Origin: Actinomadura opuntiae
Lineage (GTDB): Bacteria; Actinomycetota; Actinomycetes; Streptosporangiales; Streptosporangiaceae
Reading direction: 5' to 3'
DNA length: 64,000 bases
NCBI RefSeq assembly: GCF_030283205.1
Contig: NZ_JASNWF010000022.1
Location: 62,001-126,000 of the forward strand
In this document: positions 49,521-57,744 of the stretch, piece by piece
Position numbering within the stretch: the stretch's first letter is position 1
Layout: every line of letters begins with the position of its first letter
Made by a program: the position numbers and the translations under genes
Notes under the pieces: generated by a model
What the model saw: the letters and a program-made list of their open reading frames with translations, nothing else
Database searches by the model: none
Told to the model about the DNA's origin: nothing

Positions 49521-50612
49521 ATGGACCTGCCGATCAGCCCGCCGCTGCCGCCGATGCTGGCCAAGGCCGTCAAGACCATGCCCCAGGGCGACGTCCTCTA
49601 CGAGCCGAAATGGGACGGTTTCCGCTGCATCGTCTTCCGCGACGGTGATGAGGTGGAGCTGTCCAGCCGGGGCGAGAAGCCGCTGACCCGGTACTTCCCC
49701 GAGGTCGTCGAGGCGGTGAAGCGGGAGCTGCCGCGGCGCTGCGTGGTGGACGGCGAGATCGTCCTGCCGCGCGGGACGCGCCTCGACTTCGAGGCCCTGC
49801 AGCAGCGCATCCACCCGGCCGCCTCCCGGATCAAGCTGCTGTCGGAGGAGACGCCGGCCTCGTTCATCGCCTTCGACCTGCTCGCGCTCGGCGACGAGTC
49901 GCTCATGGAGACGCCGCTCGGCGAGCGCCGCCGGCGGCTGGTCGAGACGCTGGCGGGCGCCAAGGCGCCGATCTACGTGACGCCCGCGTCCGACTCCTAC
50001 GATCTGGCGCTGCGCTGGTTCGAGGAGTTCGAGGGCGCCGGGCTCGACGGGGTGATCGCCAAGCCGCGCGACACCGAGTACCAGCCCGACAAGCGGGTGC
50101 TGTTCAAGGTCAAGCACGAGCGCACCTGCGACTGCGTGGTGGCGGGCTTCCGCTGGCACAAGTCGGGGCCGATCGTCGGGTCGCTGCTGCTCGGCCTCTA
50201 CAACGCCGAGGGCAACCTCCAGCACGTCGGCGTGGCGGCGTCGTTCAGCATGAAGCGCCGCGCCGAACTGGTCGAGGAGCTCCAGCCCTACCGCCTGGAG
50301 GACCTGTCCGGGCATCCGTGGGCGGAGTGGGCCCGGCAGGACGAGGCGACCGCCGACCGCATGCCCGGCGCCGTCTCCCGCTGGACCGGCAAGAAGGACC
50401 TGAGCTGGGTGGCGCTGCGTCCCGACCTGGTCGTCGAGGTGGCGTACGAGGCGATGGAGGGCAACCGGTTCCGGCACACCGCCCGGTTCCGCAACTGGCG
50501 CCCCGACCGCACCCCGCGCTCGTGCACCTACGAGCAGCTGGAGGTGCCCGTGGCCTACGACCTCGACGACATCCTCAACGGCCCCGCCACCAGCCCCCGC
50601 GCCGATCGGTGA
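49521..50612 (+). CDS. ATP-dependent DNA ligase, LigC-like
   Basis: The 363-residue protein is a small ATP-dependent ligase. The nucleotide-binding Lys30 lies in YEPKWDGFR (motif I), motif III is visible in SFIAFDLLAL, motif IV in GLDGVIAKP and motif V in LFKVKHERTCDC. An OB-fold follows (IVGSLLLGLYNAEGNLQHVGVAASF), and the sequence ends shortly after, so there is no polymerase or nuclease domain. This matches mycobacterial LigC, which works with a separate polymerase in break and gap repair. A LigD-type polymerase gene lies about 10 kb away at 60684. No Ku gene is in the window. Confidence 0.93.
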   Translation: MDLPISPPLPPMLAKAVKTMPQGDVLYEPKWDGFRCIVFRDGDEVELSSRGEKPLTRYFPEVVEAVKRELPRRCVVDGEIVLPRGTRLDFEALQQRIHPAASRIKLLSEETPASFIAFDLLALGDESLMETPLGERRRRLVETLAGAKAPIYVTPASDSYDLALRWFEEFEGAGLDGVIAKPRDTEYQPDKRVLFKVKHERTCDCVVAGFRWHKSGPIVGSLLLGLYNAEGNLQHVGVAASFSMKRRAELVEELQPYRLEDLSGHPWAEWARQDEATADRMPGAVSRWTGKKDLSWVALRPDLVVEVAYEAMEGNRFRHTARFRNWRPDRTPRSCTYEQLEVPVAYDLDDILNGPATSPRADR

Positions 50613-50634
50613 CGCGGGGGCCATGCGCCCGGGG

Positions 50635-52308
50635 TCAGGGCTGGGTCTCGTTGCGGATGGTCTGGTCGATGACGGACTGGTCGGACTTCGCGGTCATCTT
50701 CGGCGCGCTGTAGGGGCGCAGGTAGGTCTGCCTGACGCCGGGGACGCGGTCCTCGATGACGAACGTCGCCTTGGTCGACACCGGTGAGCCCGGCGTCCGG
50801 ACGGACGCGACCGTCTTGAAGTCGGCCTTCATCTCCTCCTTGCCGATCTTCGTCAGGACGTAGCCGCGCTGGTTGTTGTAGAACTTCAGATGCGGGTTGA
50901 TCTTGATGAAGGGCTGGCTCGCGGGGTCGGAGTCGGCGCCGTCGCCGGTGGTGCTGATGGACGAGCACACCAGCTCGGAGCCGACCGTCGCCGAGTCCGG
51001 GTCGTCGTAGTTCGCCTTGAGGTCGCTCGCCCAGTGGGCGTGGACGTCGCCGGTGAGCACGACGGGGTTGCGGACGCCGGCGTCCACCCAGCCTTTAGTG
51101 ATGCGGTCGCGGGAGGCGACGTAGCCGTCCCAGGCGTCCATCGAGGTCTTCTTGACCGGCCCGGCGGTGTTGTCGCGCTGGGCGAAGAAGACCTGCTGGC
51201 CGAGGACGTCCCAGCGGGCGTCCGACTTGCGGAACCCGTCGAGCAGCCACTTCTCCTGCCGGTCGCCGGTGATGCTGCGCTTGGGGTCGGTGGCCTCGGG
51301 GCAGTCCTTGTAGCCGTCGCCGCAGCCCTGGTCGTCGCGGAACTGGCGGGTGTCGAGCATGTGGAAGTTGGCGAGCTTGCCCCAGCGGACCCGCCGGTAG
51401 ATCTGGATGTCGGGGCCGTGCGGGACCGAGGAGCGGCGCAGCGGCATGTTCTCGTAGTAGGCCTGGAACGCGGCGGTGCGGCGGGCGCGGAACGCCTCGT
51501 AGGTCGGGGTGTCCGAGCCTTCCTCGGGGATGTAGCCGGCCCAGTTGTTCTCCACCTCGTGGTCGTCGAAGACGACGAGCCACGGCGCGGCGGCGTGCGC
51601 GGCCTGCAGGTCGGTGTCGGACTTGTACTGGGCGTGCCGCTGCCGGTAGTTCGCCAGCGTGACGGTCTCGGGGCCGTCGTGGTCGCGGATGTTGCCGCCC
51701 GTGCTGTTGTAGACGCCCTTCTTGTACTCGTACTGGTAGTCGCCGAGGTGCAGGACGAGGTCGGGGTGCTCCTCGGCGAGCCGCCGGTAGGAGGTGAAGT
51801 AGCCGTGCTCGTACTGCGCGCACGAGACGAACGCCATCGTCAGGGCGGGCCCGAACGAGTCGGCGCGCGGGGCGGTGAGCGCGCGGCCGACCGGTGAGAC
51901 GTGGTTGCCGGTGCGGAAGCGGTACCAGTAGTCGCGCCCGTGGCGCAGGCCCTTCAGCTCGACGTGCACGGAGTGCGCGGCCTCGGGGCGGGCGGTGGCG
52001 GTGCCGCGCCGCTCGATCCGCTTGAACCGCTCGTCGGTGGCGACCTCCCACTTCACCTGGACGGCCTTGGACGGCATGCCGCCGAGGCCGTCCTCGGCGT
52101 GCGGGTCGAGGGCCAGCCGCGTCCACAGGACGAAGCCGTCGGGCGCCGGGTCGCCGGACGCGACGCCGAGGGTGAACGGGTCGCCGGGCGCGAGGGCGCG
52201 CAGCCGGGGCGCGGCCTCGGCGATGCCGGGGACGGCGAGGGCGCCGGCCGCCAGGCCGCCGGCGACGAGGAAGGATCTCCTGCTCAGGGGGCGTGCGAGT
52301 TCGGCCAT
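50635..52308 (-). CDS. phoD: PhoD-type alkaline phosphatase/phosphodiesterase, Tat-secreted
   Basis: The 557-residue protein starts with a twin-arginine signal (PLSRRSFLVAGGLAAGALAVPGIAEAAP). An N-terminal PhoD domain (FTLGVASGDPAPDGFVLWTRLAL) precedes the metallophosphatase domain, with MAFVSCAQYEHGYFTSYRRLA, LVLHLGDYQYEY, VVFDDHEVENNW and VVLTGDVHAHW supplying metal ligands. It would release phosphate from esters or diesters outside the cell and is normally induced by phosphate starvation; no PHO box was identified with confidence. AAAGG lies 12 bases before ATG 52308. Confidence 0.95.
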   Translation of the reverse strand: MAELARPLSRRSFLVAGGLAAGALAVPGIAEAAPRLRALAPGDPFTLGVASGDPAPDGFVLWTRLALDPHAEDGLGGMPSKAVQVKWEVATDERFKRIERRGTATARPEAAHSVHVELKGLRHGRDYWYRFRTGNHVSPVGRALTAPRADSFGPALTMAFVSCAQYEHGYFTSYRRLAEEHPDLVLHLGDYQYEYKKGVYNSTGGNIRDHDGPETVTLANYRQRHAQYKSDTDLQAAHAAAPWLVVFDDHEVENNWAGYIPEEGSDTPTYEAFRARRTAAFQAYYENMPLRRSSVPHGPDIQIYRRVRWGKLANFHMLDTRQFRDDQGCGDGYKDCPEATDPKRSITGDRQEKWLLDGFRKSDARWDVLGQQVFFAQRDNTAGPVKKTSMDAWDGYVASRDRITKGWVDAGVRNPVVLTGDVHAHWASDLKANYDDPDSATVGSELVCSSISTTGDGADSDPASQPFIKINPHLKFYNNQRGYVLTKIGKEEMKADFKTVASVRTPGSPVSTKATFVIEDRVPGVRQTYLRPYSAPKMTAKSDQSVIDQTIRNETQP

Positions 52309-52469
52309 GGGGGCGGTGACCTTTCGGAGGTTTCCGGCGGTGATCGCCGAAAGCCTCACCGCGGCCGGTGACCTGGAGGCACCGCACGGGTGACGTCCGC
52401 CGCAACAGAGATGATCTTTTGCGCCGCGCATGCGCGCGCAGGGTCGATGCTAAGCTGGCGACTTACGAA

Positions 52470-52497
52470 TTGCGCACAACAAACCGCACCCTATGAA
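52470..52497 (+). promoter_or_regulatory. Possible promoter of the HelD-like gene
   Basis: TTGCGC (52470-52475) and TATGAA (52492-52497) are 16 bases apart in an unusually AT-rich stretch, about 20 bases before the start codon. The -10 overlaps a small palindrome CCTATGAATAGG (52490-52501). No rifamycin-associated inverted repeat of the known helR type is present. Confidence 0.4.
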
Positions 52498-52515
52498 TAG
52501 GAGTGTAGCCGAGGC

Positions 52516-54909
52516 ATGGGACATCGTCAAGCGGCACCTGTCAAGCCCGACGACGCGGAGGCCGCACGCCGGGCCGCCGTGCGCACCGAGCAGGAGTACG
52601 CGACCCGCCTGTACGAGCGGCTCGACGAGGAGCGCGGCAGGGCCGAGGCGGCGCTGCGCGAGGGCCCGGCCGCGGGCGGCGGCAGCGTGCTGCAGGCCCG
52701 GCTGGAGAGCACCGTCGCGACCGAGGAGGCCGCGCGCCGGCTGGCCCGGCTCAGCGGGGTCGAGGAAGGGCTCTGCTTCGGCCGCATCGACCACCGCGCC
52801 GGCGCCGACGGCCCCGGCGACACCTTCTACATCGGCCGGATCGGGCTGCGCGACGCCGACCACGAGCCGATCCTGATCGACTGGCGCGCGGCCGCGGCCC
52901 GCCCGTTCTACACCGCCACGCCGGGCGCGCCCGGCACGCTCGCCCGCCGCCGCCACCTGCACCTGCGCCACCGGGAGGTCGTCCGGCTCGATGACGAGGT
53001 CTTCGACCTGGAAGGGCTGGACGAGGCCGAGCGCCGCGGCATCGTCGGCGAGGCCGCGCTGCTCGCCACGCTGCGCCGCGGCCGGACGGGCCGGATGAGC
53101 GACGTCGTCGCGACCATCCAGGAGGAGCAGGACCAGGTCATCCGCTCGGGCCTGCAAGGCGTGCTCGTCGTGCAGGGCGGGCCGGGCACCGGCAAGACCG
53201 TCGCCGCGCTGCACCGCGCCGCCTACCTCCTCTACACGCACCGCGACGTGCTGGAACGGCGCGGCGTGCTCATCGTCGGCCCGAACGCGACGTTCCTGCG
53301 CTACATCGAGCAGGTGCTCCCCGGGCTCGGCGAGACCGACGTCGTGCTGGCCACGGTCGGCGAGCTCTATCCCGGGCTGAAGGCGACCGCGGCCGACGAG
53401 CCCGCCGTCGCCGTGGTGAAGGGCTCGGAGCGGATGGCCCGGCTGGTCGAGGCGGCGGTCGCCGACCGGCAGCGCGTCCCGTCCGGCGGCCTGCGCGTCG
53501 AGTACGACGGCCTGTCCCTCCACGTGGACGAGGAGAAATGCACGGCGGCCCGTGACCTCGCCCGCGGGCTGCGGCTGCCGCACAACGTGCAGCGGCGCCG
53601 GTTCGTCCACGAGCTGCTGGAGGCCCTCGCCGTCGACCGCGCCGAGCAGTACGAGCGGATCATGGACGAGCCGCTGGAGGAGCTGACGAAGTCGGGGCAG
53701 CTGCCCGACTGGCTGCGAGAGCTGATCGACGAGTCCGCCGACGAGCCGCTGCTGGACGAGACGGACCTGCGGCTGGCCAAGGAGGCGCTCTGGCACGACC
53801 CGGTCGTCCGCAGGGCGATCGACGCGCTGTGGCCGGAGCTGACGCCGCAGCGGCTGCTGGCCGACCTGTTCGCGGACCGGGAGGCGCTCGCGCGGGCGGC
53901 CTCGGCGGCCGGCCTCGCCCCGGCGGAGGGCGCGCTGCTGCGCCGGCCGGCGGGCGCGCCGTGGACGGTCTCCGACGTCCCGCTCCTGGACGAGGCCGCC
54001 GAGCTGCTCGGCGTGGACGACTCCGCCGAGCGCGCCAAGCGCCGTGCGGCCGAGGCCGACCGGGCGGAGCGGGAACGCTACGCCCGCGAGGTCATCGGCG
54101 CGACGCAGGCCGCCGACCTGGTGATGTTCGAGGTCGACGCCGGCGTGTTCGCCGAGCGGCACCACGACGAGGGCCCGCCGCTCACCACCGCGCAGCGCGC
54201 CATGGCGGACCGCCGGTGGGCCTACGGCCACGTCATCGTGGACGAGGCGCAGGAGCTGTCGGAGATGGCCTGGCGGACGGTGATGCGCCGCGTCCCGACC
54301 CGGTCCCTCACCGTCGTCGGCGACATCGCGCAGACCGGCAGCGCGGCGGGCGCCGCGTCCTGGGGGCAGATGCTCGACCGCTACGTCCCGGGCCGCTGGC
54401 GCGAGCAGCGGCTGATGGTCAACTACCGGACCCCGGCCGCCATCATGCGGGTCGCCTCCGCCGTCCTCGCCGCCGTCGCCCCGGACCAGACGCCGCCCGA
54501 GCCGGTGCGCGACGACGGCCCGCCGCCGCGCGCCCTCGCGCTGCCGGTCGACGCCCTGCCCGCGCTGGTCCGCGACGAGCTGGCCGAGATCGGTGACGGC
54601 GACGAGGGCCGCCTCGCGGTGATCACGTCGGGTGCCTGGCACGCGCCCGTCCTGGAGGTGCTGCCGGACGCCGCCGTCGGCGCCACCCCGGAGGCCCTCG
54701 ACTCCACCACCGTGGTGCTCACCGCCGAGGAGGCCAAGGGCCTGGAGTTCGACTCGGTCATCGTCGCCGATCCCGCCGGCATGCTCGCCGAGTCCCCGAA
54801 GGGCGGCCAGGACCTGTACGTCGCCCTGACCCGCCCGACCCGGCGCCTGACGATCGTCCACGACGACGACCTGCCGCCACTGCTCAGCGGGAGCCTCGCA
54901 GCCGGGTGA
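52516..54909 (+). CDS. HelD-like superfamily 1 helicase, RNA polymerase-associated type
   Basis: The 797-residue protein has the HelD layout: an N-terminal antiparallel coiled-coil (about residues 15-70), a region resembling the secondary-channel arm, then a split SF1 ATPase. The Walker A motif GGPGTGKT lies at about 220-227, a DEAQ-type motif II in VIVDEAQELSEM, and motifs near RLMVNYRTP and LTAEEAKGLEFDSVIVADP in the second RecA-like domain. HelD frees stalled RNA polymerase from nucleic acid and in some actinobacteria protects against rifamycins. The 3' end overlaps the convergent FadR-type gene by 26 bases. Confidence 0.9.
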   Translation: MGHRQAAPVKPDDAEAARRAAVRTEQEYATRLYERLDEERGRAEAALREGPAAGGGSVLQARLESTVATEEAARRLARLSGVEEGLCFGRIDHRAGADGPGDTFYIGRIGLRDADHEPILIDWRAAAARPFYTATPGAPGTLARRRHLHLRHREVVRLDDEVFDLEGLDEAERRGIVGEAALLATLRRGRTGRMSDVVATIQEEQDQVIRSGLQGVLVVQGGPGTGKTVAALHRAAYLLYTHRDVLERRGVLIVGPNATFLRYIEQVLPGLGETDVVLATVGELYPGLKATAADEPAVAVVKGSERMARLVEAAVADRQRVPSGGLRVEYDGLSLHVDEEKCTAARDLARGLRLPHNVQRRRFVHELLEALAVDRAEQYERIMDEPLEELTKSGQLPDWLRELIDESADEPLLDETDLRLAKEALWHDPVVRRAIDALWPELTPQRLLADLFADREALARAASAAGLAPAEGALLRRPAGAPWTVSDVPLLDEAAELLGVDDSAERAKRRAAEADRAERERYAREVIGATQAADLVMFEVDAGVFAERHHDEGPPLTTAQRAMADRRWAYGHVIVDEAQELSEMAWRTVMRRVPTRSLTVVGDIAQTGSAAGAASWGQMLDRYVPGRWREQRLMVNYRTPAAIMRVASAVLAAVAPDQTPPEPVRDDGPPPRALALPVDALPALVRDELAEIGDGDEGRLAVITSGAWHAPVLEVLPDAAVGATPEALDSTTVVLTAEEAKGLEFDSVIVADPAGMLAESPKGGQDLYVALTRPTRRLTIVHDDDLPPLLSGSLAAG

Positions 54910-55579
54910 GGGTCTGGTCGAGCTCGGCGCCGATGATGCGGCCGGCGGCCTCGGGGTCGCGCGCGCGAATCGCCTCCACGAGCCCGGCGTGCGCGGCGCG
55001 GCCGTGGGACTCGTCGGACGCGCGGACGTCCACGAGGGCGACCAGGTCGAGCAGGCCGGCCCGCAGCACCGGGACGAACTCGGCGTGCAGGTCGACCAGG
55101 ACGGGGTTGTGCGCGGCGGCGATGACGGCGGCGTGCAGCGCGATGTCGGCGTCCAGGAACGCCTCCAGGGACGGGCCCGCGAAGGCCTCGTCGCGGGCGG
55201 CGAGCGCGGCGTCGAGCGCGGCCAGGTCGGCGTCGGTGCGGCGTTCGGCGGCCAGCTCGGTCGCCCGGACCTCGATCATCGTCCGGATCTCGTAGACGTC
55301 GGCGACCGAGGCGCGGCGGAGCCGGGCGGCGAAGTCCTCGTCGGGCTCGGTGGCGGTGACGAAGACGCCGGCGCCCTGGCGGGCCTGGACGAGGCCGGCG
55401 CCGGCCAGGGCCCGCAGCGCCTCGCGGACGGTCGAGCGGCCGACGCCGAGCTGCTCGGCGAGCGTCGTCTCGCCGGGCAGCCGGGTGCCGACCGGCCACG
55501 AGCCGTCGGTGATCTGGTCGCGGAGCCGCTGGGCGGCCTGCTCGACGAGCGGGCTGCGGCGGAGCGGGCCGAGCGGCAT
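54884..55579 (-). CDS. FadR-type GntR-family regulator
   Basis: The 231-residue protein has a winged helix at residues about 10-75 (QAAQRLRDQITDGSWPVGTRLPGETTLAEQLGVGRSTVREALRALAGAGLVQARQGAGVFV) and an all-helical FCD effector domain with metal-binding-type residues (YEIRTMIEVRATELA, then FLDADIALHAAVIAAAHNPVL). Such regulators respond to organic acids. It is divergent from leuA with a 97-base gap before the leader peptide that contains CTCAG/CTGAG palindromes, so it might control itself and perhaps leuA. The stop region overlaps the end of the HelD-like gene. Confidence 0.92.
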   Translation of the reverse strand: MPLGPLRRSPLVEQAAQRLRDQITDGSWPVGTRLPGETTLAEQLGVGRSTVREALRALAGAGLVQARQGAGVFVTATEPDEDFAARLRRASVADVYEIRTMIEVRATELAAERRTDADLAALDAALAARDEAFAGPSLEAFLDADIALHAAVIAAAHNPVLVDLHAEFVPVLRAGLLDLVALVDVRASDESHGRAAHAGLVEAIRARDPEAAGRIIGAELDQTLTRLRGSR

Positions 55580-55634
55580 GCGGTGGTCGTCCCTTCTGGT
55601 CGGCGCCCCTACGCTAGCGCGTCCGCGCGGAGAA

Positions 55635-55657
55635 CTCAGCTTGTCTGAGGAGCTGAG
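55635..55657. promoter_or_regulatory. Palindromic site between the FadR-type gene and leuA leader
   Basis: CTCAGCT (55635-55641) is an inverted match of AGCTGAG (55651-55657), and CTCAG/CTGAG also pair at 55635-55649. It could be the operator of the divergent GntR regulator. The consensus does not match a well-known FadR site. Confidence 0.4.
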
Positions 55658-55676
55658 GTGTGGTTGAGTGACCGTC

Positions 55677-55721
55677 ATGGCGCGGCGGTCCCTTCTTCTC
55701 GGTCGCCGCGGCGGGGCCTGA
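55677..55721 (+). CDS. leuA leader peptide with three consecutive Leu codons
   Basis: A 14-residue open frame, MARRSLLLGRRGGA, starts at ATG 55677 (or at GTG 55668, giving MTVMARRSLLLGRRGGA) and stops at TGA 55719-55721. The three Leu codons (CTT, CTT, CTC; 55692-55700) lie just before a stretch that can pair with the downstream terminator-like hairpin. Leu-rich leaders upstream of leuA have been proposed as attenuators in other actinobacteria. Here it would make leuA expression depend on charged leucine tRNA. Confidence 0.75.
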   Translation: MARRSLLLGRRGGA

Positions 55722-55750
55722 TCCGACCGGCACCCCGCCGCGGGGTCCGG
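55706..55750 (+). promoter_or_regulatory. leuA attenuator: competing RNA hairpins
   Basis: ACCCCG (55732-55737), a CCG loop and CGGGGT (55741-55746) form a hairpin, extended by CCGG at both ends (55727-55750). The 11 bases CCGCGGCGGGG at 55706-55716, at the end of the leader peptide, pair perfectly with 55733-55743 and would destroy that hairpin. A ribosome stalled at the Leu codons leaves 55706 onward free, favouring the alternative pair and leuA expression. There is no T-tract, so the block could be transcriptional or translational. Confidence 0.7.
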
Positions 55751-55788
55751 CGCTGCCGGTCGTCCTGCGAGCGATGAGGACCACCGCG

Positions 55789-57573
55789 ATGAACGAGCCC
55801 ACCGCCACCACCTTTCCCACACTGCGCACCCCGTCCGGCCCCGTCGCCGGCGGCGCGCCCTTCTGGAATCCGCAGCGCGGCAGTTCCATGCCGTCGCACC
55901 GCTACCGGTCCGTCCACGACCGGGTGCCCTCGCCCGTGCCCGGCGTCGAGCGGACGTGGCCGTCGCGGCGCATCGAGCGGGCGCCCCTGTGGGTGCCGGT
56001 CGACCTGCGCGACGGCAACCAGGCGCTGGCCGAGCCGATGGACCCGGCGCGCAAGCGGCGCATGTTCGACCTCTTCGTGACGATGGGGTTCAAGGAGATC
56101 GAGGTCGGCTACCCGTCGGCGAGCCAGACCGACTTCGACTTCGTCCGGCACCTGGCCACCTCCGGCGCCGTGCCCGACGACGTGACGCCCGTTGTGTTCA
56201 CGCCCGCGCGCCGCGAGCTGATCGAGCGGACGTTCGCGTCCATCGAGGGCATGCCGCGCGCGGTCGTCCACCTCTACACCGCGACCGGGCCGGCCTGGCG
56301 CGACGTCGTGCTCAGGCAGGACCGCGACGGCGTCCGCTCGCTGATCCTGGACGGGGCGGCCGACGTCGCGCGCCTGGCGGAGGGGCGGCCGGGCGTGCGG
56401 TTCGAGTTCTCGCCCGAGACGTTCAACTTCACCGAGCCGGAGTACGCGCTGGAGGTGTGCGACGCGGTCACCGCGCTGTGGGACGCCTCGCACGACCGCC
56501 CGGTCGTCCTGAACCTGCCGGCGACGGTGGAGATCGCGACGCCGAACGTGTACGCCGACCAGATCCAGTTCATGCACCAGAACCTGGCCCGGCGGGACGC
56601 GGTGATCCTCTCGGTGCACCCGCACAACGACCGCGGGACGGGCGTGGCCTGCGCGGAGCTGGCCGTGCTGGCCGGCGCGCAGCGGGTCGAGGGCTGCCTG
56701 TTCGGCAACGGCGAGCGGACCGGGAACGTCGACCTGGTCACGCTCGCGTTGAACCTGCACGCGCAGGGCGTCGACCCGCAGATCGACTTCGCCGACATCG
56801 ACGAGATCCGGCGCACGGTCGAGCACTGCAACCGGCTGCCCGTCCACGAGCGGCACCCCTACGGCGGCGACCTGGTGTACACCGCGTTCTCCGGGACGCA
56901 CCAGGACGCGATCTCCAAGGGCATGGCGCATCACGCGGCGCGCGCCGCCGAGCTGGGCGTCCCGGCGGAGCAGGCGCCGTGGGAGGTCCCGTACCTGCCG
57001 ATCGACCCCGCCGACGTGGGACGCGGCTACGAGGCGGTCATCCGGGTCAACAGCCAGTCCGGCAAGGGCGGCATCGCCTACCTGCTGCACACCGCGTACG
57101 GGCTGGACCTGCCGCGCCGCCTGCAGATCGAGTTCTCGCGGGTCGTCCAGCAGGCGACGGACGGCAGCGGCGAGGAGATCACCGCCGCCGAGCTGTGGGA
57201 GCTGTTCCGCGCCGAGTACGTCGACCGGACGGGCCCCGTCGCGCTCACCGAGTGGCGGACGTCCCACACCGGCCCGGCACGACACGACTTCACGGGCGTC
57301 CTGCGGGTCGACGGCCGTGAGCGGGAGTACACCGGTTCGGGCAACGGGCCGCTGGCGGCGCTCGCCGACGCGCTGGCGTCCGCCGGGGTGAAGGTGGACG
57401 TGCTGCAGTACGTCGAGCATTCGACCGAAGCGGGCCACGACTCCCCCGCGGTCGCCTACGCGGAGTGCCGCGTCGACGGCGTCGCCTGCTGGGGCGCGGG
57501 CCGCGACACGTCCGTGCTCACCGCGTCCGTGCAAGCCGTGCTGTCGGCGGTGAACCGCGCGAAGGCCGGGTGA
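55789..57573 (+). CDS. leuA: 2-isopropylmalate synthase
   Basis: The 594-residue enzyme condenses acetyl-CoA with 2-oxoisovalerate, the first step of leucine synthesis. The TIM-barrel domain has WVPVDLRDGNQAL with the metal-binding Asp, EIEVGYPSASQTDFDF, and SVHPHNDRGTG with the two metal His residues. A subdomain and the C-terminal leucine-sensing regulatory domain (VKVDVLQYVEHS to the end) follow. ATG 55789 is preferred because GAGGA lies about eight bases upstream; an in-frame ATG 55774 would overlap that site. Leader peptide and alternative hairpins precede it, and a strong terminator follows. Confidence 0.97.
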   Translation: MNEPTATTFPTLRTPSGPVAGGAPFWNPQRGSSMPSHRYRSVHDRVPSPVPGVERTWPSRRIERAPLWVPVDLRDGNQALAEPMDPARKRRMFDLFVTMGFKEIEVGYPSASQTDFDFVRHLATSGAVPDDVTPVVFTPARRELIERTFASIEGMPRAVVHLYTATGPAWRDVVLRQDRDGVRSLILDGAADVARLAEGRPGVRFEFSPETFNFTEPEYALEVCDAVTALWDASHDRPVVLNLPATVEIATPNVYADQIQFMHQNLARRDAVILSVHPHNDRGTGVACAELAVLAGAQRVEGCLFGNGERTGNVDLVTLALNLHAQGVDPQIDFADIDEIRRTVEHCNRLPVHERHPYGGDLVYTAFSGTHQDAISKGMAHHAARAAELGVPAEQAPWEVPYLPIDPADVGRGYEAVIRVNSQSGKGGIAYLLHTAYGLDLPRRLQIEFSRVVQQATDGSGEEITAAELWELFRAEYVDRTGPVALTEWRTSHTGPARHDFTGVLRVDGREREYTGSGNGPLAALADALASAGVKVDVLQYVEHSTEAGHDSPAVAYAECRVDGVACWGAGRDTSVLTASVQAVLSAVNRAKAG

Positions 57574-57580
57574 CGCGGCG

Positions 57581-57611
57581 CCGGGGCGTCCGGACCCGCC
57601 GGACGCCCCGG
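57581..57611 (+). terminator. leuA terminator hairpin
   Basis: CCGGGGCGTCCGG (57581-57593) pairs perfectly with 57599-57611 around a 5-base loop, starting eight bases after the leuA stop. Confidence 0.8.
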
Positions 57612-57744
57612 CCGCCGCGCCGCAAGGGCAGTTTGTGACCAAATGAGGGCGGAGTTCGCCGGAGCGCCGCCCTTTACGCGGCGCCGTTCCGCGAGGAACC
57701 TGTGCCCCCGTAGAGATCATTTGCTCACTCCCCGGAGGTGCGGG

